Assembly (NCBI GenBank): GCA_023362775.1
Contig: JALMGJ010000062.1
Location: forward strand, 1,015,501-1,079,500
Source of the DNA: Charina bottae
Taxonomy: Eukaryota; Chordata; Lepidosauria; Squamata; Charinaidae
DNA length: 64,000 bases
Direction of reading: 5' to 3'
Under the pieces are notes generated by a model, which was not told where the DNA came from, did no database searches, and worked only from the letters and a program-made list of their open reading frames with translations. Both the position numbers and the translations under genes were made by a program. Shown one piece after another: positions 57,501 through 64,000 of this stretch (position 1 is the stretch's first letter; every line of letters starts with the position of its first letter).

Positions 57501-60500
57501 GTGGAGGCGACCTTGCAGAAGGAATGTGATGGCAAAAACATGATTTAAGCCCAGAAAAAAAAGAAGAGAATGTTAGAAAGAAACTTAAGCTTAAATTGGC
57601 TCTGACTTAAGTTTCTTTGGTGTAAGAGAGAGGGAGGGAAAACGCGGTCTGACTTTCAACATTAAGTTATTATTAGGCTGACCATACGTCCCGTTTTTTA
57701 AGCATTTTTCAACTGTCCCGTCGTTTTCATAAAAATCTCAATTTTTTCCCATTTTTCAAACCCGGCGGGAATGGCATGGAAGGAGGATCCGAGTCAGAGC
57801 GCGGACCGGGGGGCGGGGTTTGCAGGCGGGAGCCAATTGCGCGGACCGGGGGGCGGGATTTGCAGGTGGGAGCCAATCATGCGGACCGGGGTTTGCAGGT
57901 GGGAGCCAATCGCACAGACCGGGGGGGGGGGGTTTGCAGGCGGGAGCCAATCGCGCGGACCGGGGGGCAGGTACCCGTCTTTTTCATGAATACGGAATAT
58001 TACATAAGACCCCGTCCCGTTTTGCCATCCTGAAATATGGACAGCCTAGTTATTATAGAGTTCTAGGATATCCTGTGGTGCCTGTTGTCTGACCTGCCTG
58101 AACTTGAAGGGCTGATTCAAGACCGTTTGGCTGATATCAACAGTCTGGTTCACATGAGGGTGTTGAACAAGAAGACAGTTTGTCGTCTTTCGGCTTAGCT
58201 CAATGTTGGTTTTGACTCCCTGACTTATAGGTCAGCATTTGGTGCAGTGCATCGGTCCAATAAACCGGGATAAAAGTAAACCTTGGCTTCATGCAGTGCT
58301 TCACAAACTCTGGGGTACAGTGAACAACCCCGTAAATGGTAAATGGATGTATTCTCCCTTCGGGCAAAGGAATATAGTGAATGATTTCACTGGTGTTAGA
58401 GATGAGCAAGAAAAAAAACACCATTTACTTTAATATTTAAATTTAAATCTCTGTGTTCCCCACCCTCCTTTTAACACACACAGATTACCCAGCTTTGTTG
58501 CAACAAGCCGGATTGTTTGTTAGCTTCCAATTCAAGTTTGAACCATAAGCCTGGATAGCGTGTTACACTTACGTGTAAATCAACACGAAGAATCTCTGGA
58601 TCTGTGGACTCGGACCCGCGGCGACTTTCAAAAAGATATCCTGTGGCTCCCCGGGTCCCTGGGTGAGAATATCGAGACCGGATTTAATTCAGTTCCTTTG
58701 GGAACACTCCTGAGCTTCTAATTCCCAAATCCCACCTGTGCTGGCCATGAATTTGAGGAGTTGTGATCCCAAAAGATCCAGATGCAGGGGGTTGTGGGGA
58801 CAGCTCAATCTACACTGATAGACATCTCCCTTCCAAGTTCTTGGACAGGTCCCACCAAGCCACGCATGCATGCATGGAGATGCTACAGGTTGAATCCAAG
58901 ATGTAAGTAACACCAAGCTGGTTCTCCTACCCTGTTCTTTGCTCCGGCATCTAGAATGGCTGGATTTCGATAAGGGGGAGACTAGACACGACCCATCCTC
59001 ATACCTGCTGTGTCTCTACATGAAGCTATGTTCTGGAGATGCCTACAGAGAGATGTCTACCGATACCCATTCGTGCCCACCACATAGGCACATGGAGCTA
59101 AGTCTGACATGCACCTTTAAAACTGAATCCGCTCCTCTCCCTTTATCAAAATACAATTTCAAGGGACTATCAGTCTTGACAAGGTCACCGTCTGTCAGTA
59201 GACTGAAGAAAACATTCTCCTATTTGGGGTTTCAATTTGGGGAGCAAAACAGCCAATTTCACAAGCCGAAGCCAATCTCTACCACTTGCTCACAGCCGTC
59301 TCTTTTCCCCAGAACCCTCTGGAGCAGGGTTTCTCAACCTTGGCCACTTCAAGCTGTGCGGACTTCAACTCCCAGAATTCCCCAGCCAGCGTGAAGTTGC
59401 CAAGGTTGAGAAACCCTGCTCTGCAGTAATGGAATATAAGGGTATCAGGTGTCTTTGAAAAGAGGAAACAAAGAGGCGTGCAAACAACCGACAGACGTTC
59501 CTGGGAGTTGAGTTCACATTGGTTAACCCCAGTTTAAGGAAACAACATCGCTGCATTCGCACAACCAGTTCTGAGTTAAAGCGACGGCTCTGTTTACATG
59601 CCGGCTCAAAGCAATGGCAATCTACGCATTTTAATCAATCAATGGCATTTTAGCGTGCTCTCGTCTGCTCTCCCCGCAGACGCAGCTTTCTGCCCTGACC
59701 AATTGCGCCGACCACGCCCACAAAGCAGGTGGCGGCCAACCGTACCATCTTCCTGGTTTCGCAGATGACGTTGGGGTCGCTGCAGCGCACAAACATCTCC
59801 GGCTCTCCCCCAGGAACACCCACTGGCGGCCCTGCCAAGGACAAACGGGAGGGTCGTATTAGCTGTGGATCTTCTAGGGCTTCGAATCAAACGTCCCTCT
59901 TCCGATCAACGACGGCGGCTCCAGCGGACTATGACCCGCTCCTCTAAAAACCTAACTATGCCCCCCTTCTAAAAAATGGCAATTAAATCCACTGCAGGAA
60001 GAATCTCTTGAGGTGATCAGCCCACAGGGGGTCTAGATCTACAGAACTTCCAGGAGCAAGGAGCACTGGATCCCCACCTTCTAGCTTGGTGTTTCTCAAC
60101 CTTGGCCACTTTAAGCTGTGTGGACTTCAACTCCCAGAATTCCCCAGCCAGCATGGCTGCCTGGGGAATTCTGGGAGTTGAAGTCCGCACATCTTCAAGT
60201 GGCCAAGGCTGAGAAACACGGCTCTAGCTGCTTCCATTTGTCTCTCTGATTTTGGAGACCACACCCTTCCGAGACCAATTCTGCCTAGCAACCAGCCTTC
60301 TAACAGGTAAGCAAGTTTCTCCGGTTTAACTCAAGACTGGTTTCTTAGACCAACAGCAACTCTACAGGTTTCAGGCAGGGAAACATCTTTCAACCCTTTT
60401 AAACAAAGGCCGAGCAGGGAAAAAACCCCGCGTTTTGGCCGACTGGCTCTCGTTCCGTTTGATGAAACAGAAATTACTTTTTTTTTTTAAATTGCGGTGA

Positions 60501-62059
60501 CGTTTTCGCAGGTTGGATGCGGGGTTCTTGCCTCTACTGAGTGACACGGGGTGTGTGTGTGTGTGTGTGTGTGAACGCCCTGCCTTTTCTTGAAGAATCC
60601 TCTCTCCAGCAAGCGGGAGCTTCCCAAGTCCCAATGGCTGAAGACTTTCTCCTTCCCAGGACGAATATGGGGAAAAATCTCCCACCTTGTTGTTCTGGGA
60701 TGGAGAATTTCAAAAGTTTAGGGGTGGAGGGCAGAGGGAACGGCCTTGAAGGACTGGAGGAAGAGCCGCCATCGAGGCAATCAGATAAGAGGGCCTTGAG
60801 CCCAGACCAACAAAGTAACGTGAGAAAACGTCTCAGGCAAGCCCCTTCCTAGTTCACACAAAGTTGAAGGGAGGGAGGGGAAATTGAGACTGGAATTTCG
60901 GTTGCTAAGCGAAGTGGTCATTAAGCAAATCCGACCCGATTTCACGACCTTTTTTGCAGCGGTCATTAAGCAAATCACTGCGGTCGTTAAGCGAACCTTG
61001 CGGTCGTCAAGCAAATCACGCGGTTCCCCATCGATTTTGCTTGCCAGAAGCCAGCTGGGAAGGTTGAAAATGGCGATCACACGACCATGGGATGCTGCAA
61101 CGGTCATAAATGCAAACCGGTTGCCAAGCGCCCAAATCGTGATCACATGACTGCGGGGACGCTGCAACAGTTAAGTGTGAGCACCGGTTGTAAGTCGGTT
61201 TTTTCAGCACCGTCGTAAGTCTGAACCGCCACTAAACGAATGGTCATTAAGTGAGGACTACCTGTATAGCTGTTTCAATAAAAGTAGTCCTGACCTATTC
61301 GGCATTGGTCTACCTTGATGAGCTGACATCAGCTCCACTTTTCACTCTCAAGATGCGAGGGACTGAATCCAAGCTCTGGTACGTTTTATTCCTGCATTTC
61401 ACTTTCTCCAAACTAGAAAACTAACAGCCATGTTTTATTCACAGCCTGAGCTGTCTTAACCAAGGCAGAGTCGATATTCCAGCCCACACGCAGGCTCAAG
61501 GGTTCAAAGGGGAATCTTTGTTCTTTGTGAAAAAGAACTTCATAAGCTCCGCCATCTTATTCTTTTGTTTTTAACCTTTGCTTTAGTTTTTATTTCGTTT
61601 TCCTTTTGTTTATATTGCTTGACGCAAGTTCTGGGTTTATAATCCAGCTGTTCCAGCTGTTCCTTTAGACCCACCATGGATGTTTCAATGCTTTCATTTC
61701 GCGTAAGCCATCAAGAATCATCCGACGGTGGCAGGATGTAAATGCAATCAATCAATCCCTGCTGACTGCCTCGCATTTAGGGAAGGCTACGTATCCTACA
61801 CTTTCAGGGTAGGGCAGGGGATAAACTGGAGCCACCTGGAAGCGTGTGCCACGGAGGCAGGCGGATGGATTTCTTCAGAAAGGTGAGCTCGGGGTGATAG
61901 AAACGGAAAGTCTGGTCCACCGCGTGGGGCTGGGATTCCACATTCACGCTGAGGATGGCAAGGGGCTTGCCGCTGCTCGCTGTGAAGGAGACCTGGATGA
62001 GAAGAAGAGATCAAGCAGCAGAGAAGCCGTCTCAGTCTCATTTATAAATTTAATAAATT

Positions 62060-62100
<41 letters not shown>

Positions 62101-63302
62101 AGAATCTGGTAGCTTGAACGCTGAAAAATCTGGATGTTACTATATAAATATGTTCAAGTTTCTAGTCCTTATGACGAGGCAAGTCCCTGAAATGGACACA
62201 CACCGGCAATTTCAGCAAAACGCTGACAACTCGCTCACAGTCACAGTGCACTCTACACGGGGCTGCCCTTGAAGGTCACCCGGAAGTTACAACTGGTCCA
62301 GAATGTGGCGGCGCACACAGTGATGGGTGCCGCTAGGTTTATCCGTGTTATATCCCTGTTGCGTGAGCTGCACTGGCTCTCAGTTTCCTGCCGTGGGCAA
62401 TTCAAAGGCCTGTGGAGTCCTTGGTGCTCTCTGAGCCTTGTTGTTTTCTTGCAGACGTTTCATTGCCAGGCTAGGCAACATCTTCAGTGCGAAAAGGGGG
62501 TGGGACTTGCTCTCTGTTTATCTACCACGGCTTGTCCTGCCTGTGTTGGTGGGGGTGGTTGTTCAAATCCAAAAACAAAAAGGATATACTTGTAATCTGA
62601 TTACTGATTTAAAGGGGGGGGGGGTGATGCTGCAATGCCCTGACCCATAAACTAGCTGAATGGGCTGGATTTGCACAAGATCCTAAGCCACTCACAGCTA
62701 GCCAAAATTAACATTCGCCCAGCTGCGTCCGATAGAAGGCGGCTGAAAGCCCTGCGCAAACACCACCTAAACCAGGCAGACAGGACAAGACTGTTTTCAC
62801 ACCTCCAGGGAGCGTCTCCGTGGGGCCCAGATCAGGAAGGGCCTTCTTTACTTTTGCGTTGGGGGGGGGATATTGGGCGGGGGCATCAGGAGGCTTCTCA
62901 CAATGGAGTTGAGATTCCTTGCATTGGATGTCCGCCTTGGCTTGTCTCCTTCTCTATGGGGGGGGGGAAACTTAGCGGTTTTTACCCTTATTAATTTATC
63001 CTCTTATAGGCCTCGTAAGGGGTTCAAATCCTACAGGAGTTGGGGCGGTGGGTTATATACCTGGGACGCCCCCTCCCCAAGCTTTTGCCTCCACGTGAAT
63101 TGGGAACACCATCCTCCCCTGCTTCCAGAGAGGAGCATTGCCCACTTTGGCAGGCCCGCAAAAGTCTTCCAACCAATTCAGCATGCAGGGAACGATCCCT
63201 TATTTCCTGCCGCGTTACCTGGATGTGCGCCGTCTGGGTGAACTTTCCTGAGGCCGCGGGGACCTTCTCGCCTTCCTTAAATGTCAGCTCAGGGGGACCT
63301 TG
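51416..63302 (-). CDS. NPHP4: Nephrocystin-4, last eight coding exons (5' part outside window)
   Basis: NPHP4 is a ciliary transition-zone scaffold protein that works with NPHP1 and RPGRIP1/RPGRIP1L; loss causes nephronophthisis in humans. Eight exons on the minus strand join without frame conflict: 63302-63219, 61992-61836, 59831-59746, 58658-58573, 56731-56560, 53348-53169, 52564-52421, 51556-51416 (349 codons plus TAA). Recognisable family stretches include [59 protein letters not shown] and EILIYIND. Every visible donor is GT and every acceptor AG. The window holds about a quarter of the usual 1,400-residue protein, the C-terminal part with Ig/MSP-like folds. Nothing suggests the gene is broken. 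Confidence 0.96.
51679..51756 (+). mobile_element. 5S-rRNA-like fragment in NPHP4 last intron
   Basis: gagctgatccccaaag, then cttagtatttggatgggaga and ccaccagg follow the 5S rRNA order, with a well-preserved C box. Second such copy after 38938-39015. Likely a 5S-derived SINE or pseudogene. Confidence 0.65.
51884..52007. mobile_element. hAT palindromic miniature element (NPHP4 intron)
   Basis: Two arms with a shortened centre. The flanking 8-mers ccttgtgc/ccttgcac (51876-51883, 52008-52015) agree at 6 of 8 positions. Confidence 0.88.
52421..52564 (-). CDS. NPHP4: NPHP4 penultimate exon
   Basis: 144 bp, 48 codons, phase 0. Encodes [30 protein letters not shown] and ends FKEDSFE. Donor GTAACG, acceptor gcccccgccag. 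Confidence 0.96.
53169..53348 (-). CDS. NPHP4: NPHP4 exon, third from the end
   Basis: 180 bp, 60 codons, phase 0. Encodes [20 protein letters not shown], then [13 protein letters not shown] and ends CRQPFISK. Donor GTAAAT, acceptor cccggccag. Confidence 0.96.
53664..53767. mobile_element. hAT miniature element with palindromic flanks (NPHP4 intron)
   Basis: A shortened palindrome. The sequence outside it (53650-53664 and 53767-53781) is also inverted-complementary at 14 of 15 positions, unlike normal direct target duplications. Confidence 0.8.
54847..54983 (+). pseudogene. Inverted, decayed copy of the last NPHP4 exon
   Basis: 137 bp on the opposite strand, about 1.5 kb upstream (in gene order) of the third-from-last exon. 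It matches the 141-bp last exon through to its TAA (54981-54983). GGETYTVGL is in one frame and EEILIY, then [13 protein letters not shown] in another, because of a 7-base loss near 54882-54900 and a 3-base gain near 54945. A premature TAG precedes the original stop. It begins right after an acceptor-like atctatcgctccag, so it looks like a DNA-level duplication, not a processed copy. Confidence 0.92.
55785..55883 (+). mobile_element. L2-like 3' tail with (GAAT)n (NPHP4 intron)
   Basis: attgtaaaccgcccagagtc, gagatgggcggtgaag, then (GAAT)n. Same tail family as 42639-42755. Confidence 0.8.
56337..56471. mobile_element. hAT palindromic miniature element (NPHP4 intron)
   Basis: 135 bp. Flanking 8-mers ctctaggc/ctctaggt (56329-56336, 56472-56479) match at 7 of 8. 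It lies about 90 bp from the exon at 56560. Confidence 0.93.
56560..56731 (-). CDS. NPHP4: NPHP4 exon, fourth from the end
   Basis: 172 bp. One base completes a Thr codon, then 57 codons from [12 protein letters not shown] through [11 protein letters not shown] to SHPQEMK. Donor GTAAGG, acceptor ctccctgcag. Confidence 0.96.
56925..57177 (+). mobile_element. CR1 LINE 3' end (NPHP4 intron)
   Basis: Contains ggagggatttcccgacagtg, ctggaggttctcaagaaaag, cttgaagacctccaaggtcc and ends aggattctataag, the CR1 8-mer tail type. Non-coding. Confidence 0.85.
57178..57333. mobile_element. hAT (CAGNGCTTTCC type) remnant
   Basis: The right end actttggaaagccctg matches the ends of 22773-23171. The interior has gcgacacacc words. 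The left end is decayed (cagcacctaccaagc). Confidence 0.6.
57674..58048. mobile_element. hAT element with TAGGCTGNCCATA ends and GC/CCAAT module
   Basis: Exact 8-bp duplication gttattat (57666-57673 and 58049-58056). The ends are taggctgaccatacgtcccg and its approximate complement ...tatggacagccta. The centre (57797-57972) is four or five tandem GC-box/CCAAT units otherwise found in the CAGGGGTCCCC elements. Confidence 0.88.
58573..58658 (-). CDS. NPHP4: NPHP4 exon, fifth from the end
   Basis: 86 bp, 28 codons plus two bases. Encodes [18 protein letters not shown] and RFFVLIY. Strong donor GTAAGT, acceptor tctcacccag. Confidence 0.95.
59325..59418. mobile_element. hAT miniature element, shortened (NPHP4 intron)
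   Basis: Ends intact, most of the second arm missing. Flanking 8-mers ctctggag/ctctgcag agree at 7 of 8. Confidence 0.88.
59746..59831 (-). CDS. NPHP4: NPHP4 exon, sixth from the end
   Basis: 86 bp. Two bases complete the Gly codon, then 28 codons follow, ending CETRKM. Contains [13 protein letters not shown]. Donor GTACGG, acceptor ccttggcag. Confidence 0.95.
60087..60221. mobile_element. hAT palindromic miniature element (NPHP4 intron)
   Basis: 135 bp. Flanking 8-mers ttctagct/ctctagct (60079-60086, 60222-60229) agree at 7 of 8. Confidence 0.92.
60690..61325 (+). mobile_element. LTR-like unit split by a Tigger-like element (NPHP4 intron)
   Basis: 60690-60884 resembles the first part of the LTR-like units at 14.5 kb (cagataagagggcc, ccttcctagttc), and 61268-61325 the last part (caataaaag, then gtctacctt and gagctgac). 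Between them, 60885-61267 is a Tigger-like element ending gtgaggactacctgta. Confidence 0.65.
61836..61992 (-). CDS. NPHP4: NPHP4 exon, seventh from the end
   Basis: 157 bp, 52 codons plus one base. Starts in phase 0 and ends after the first base of a Gly codon. Contains [18 protein letters not shown] and IRLPPWHT, among the most conserved stretches of the protein. Donor GTGGCT, acceptor ctcatccag. Confidence 0.95.
62059..62102 (+). repeat. (CAT)n microsatellite (NPHP4 intron)
   Basis: About 14 CAT repeats, 67 bp from the acceptor of the exon at 61836-61992. Confidence 0.95.
62265..62495. mobile_element. L2 fragment joined to Penelope-like fragment (NPHP4 intron)
   Basis: 62265-62408 is the L2 reverse-transcriptase tail region (ctggtccagaatgtggcggc). 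It passes directly into 62412-62495, a lone copy of the 19784-type unit on the minus strand, including its hammerhead-like core. That copy ends at the ribozyme edge like the last unit of the tandem. Confidence 0.75.
63219..63302 (-). CDS. NPHP4: NPHP4 exon, eighth from the end
   Basis: 84 bp, 28 codons, phase 0 at both ends. Encodes the [11 protein letters not shown] to FTQTAHIQ segment. The acceptor is ttgatttccag and the donor GTAACG. The start is the least certain of the eight because a second AG lies 4 bp inside, but that one would break frame. Confidence 0.88.
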
Positions 63303-64000
63303 CTGGAAATCAAAGAGATGGCAGGGCAGAGGCATGAAAGGACCCCTCCAGCTTTACATTTCGGCAGCGTTTAAAAGACGAAGGCAACTCAATAACCAGC
63401 AACTCTTTCTCTGTCTGCTCTCCACAAAGGGGGACAGAAACAGCAAAAATGCTGCGGAGGCAGCTTAAAAACATTTCTTGGGGAATCTGGGCAGACCGAG
63501 CAGGCTGCAAGGCATAATATTCACGGGAAGGGGCCGGGAAGCACTTTGGAATCCATCCCCAAAATGCAGTTGGAAGCACACGGGGAGTTAGCCAATCCTG
63601 GAAGCTTCTACCTTGTAATAAAATGTGCTGATCTTCAAAGGAGCTACAAGGCTCTCTCCGGTTTGGACCAACCGGGAGTGTCAATTCAGCGCCCGTTTGC
63701 AGCACCACCAGAGTGGCCTTGTCCCAGAATGATGCTGGGCGAAGGTGAGGCTGGTTTAAGGTGTTAGGGACAGCGGTTGTGTTCACACCGCCCCGTAGTC
63801 CAGCAGCCCCTTTGGAAGACGAACAAATTTTTGCGATTGGCTGATATAGACCAACACGGCTCTCCTCCGGCCAGAACTTGCTACGGATGAAATCAAAGCC
63901 TACTAACCATTTATCTGTGGTTTTCGTTGCCAGCTTTGATCCCCCACCCCAGCCCAAAGCTTGCTTGCTTGCTTTATTTAATTATTATTATTATTATTAT
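63303..64000. other. NPHP4 intron, unassigned
   Basis: No further NPHP4 exon is recognised up to the window end. A dispersed-repeat-like gatatagaccaacacggctc lies at 63842-63862, and ATT repeats close the window. Confidence 0.5.

Noticed and set aside
63299..63304. Alternative NAGNAG-type acceptor for the exon at 63219-63302
   Set aside because: The two AGs are 4 bp apart and the inner one would break the reading frame.

Overview
This window is nuclear DNA of a squamate reptile, with a snake somewhat favoured. The evidence is Sauria-type tRNA SINEs carrying a BovB-like 3' end, BovB and L2/CR1 LINEs, many hAT miniature elements, Penelope-like elements, and long GATA/GACA blocks of the kind first described as snake Bkm satellite. 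There is no operon structure. Nearly every long open frame is a by-product of tandem repeats.

The one recognisable conserved gene lies at the right end on the minus strand: the last eight coding exons of NPHP4 (nephrocystin-4), from 63302 down to a TAA stop at 51416-51418. The exons are 84, 157, 86, 86, 172, 180, 144 and 141 bp. All visible splice sites are GT/AG and all phases agree, giving 349 codons plus stop. Upstream exons lie beyond 64000. The introns hold hAT miniature elements, a CR1, L2 pieces, an LTR split by a Tigger-like element, a 5S-rRNA-like sequence and an inverted, broken copy of the last NPHP4 exon (54847-54983).

From 1 to about 51 kb I see no complete gene. In mammals the 3' side of NPHP4 faces a large gene-poor interval (as I recall the human map), which fits. 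The interval is dominated by repeats: BovB (1-290, 2080-2868, 16534-16722), SINEs, hAT elements with intact 8-bp target duplications (19159, 21004, 22773, 25039, 26458, 48803), Penelope-like pieces (728, 8631, 19784), and LTR-like units (14.5-15.8 kb). Large tandem arrays are a 132-bp satellite of about 37 units (28501-33378), a 56-bp minisatellite (25.1-25.85 kb), a 61/56-bp minisatellite of about 30 units (39.66-41.44 kb) and GATA/GACA/GGAT blocks (11.2, 35.9, 39.4, 41.4 kb).

Five things stand out. (1) Three different Penelope-like families here each carry a hammerhead-ribozyme-like core, and one is a 204-bp tandem repeat flanked by a 12-bp target duplication, resembling the retrozymes described in other animals. 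(2) A perfectly open CHD-type helicase exon with splice sites (15281-15391) sits alone between LTR-like copies. (3) The last NPHP4 exon has an inverted decayed copy inside its own gene. (4) hAT elements with one terminal sequence have repeatedly become minisatellites. (5) Two unrelated hAT families carry the same GC-box plus CCAAT-box tandem module.
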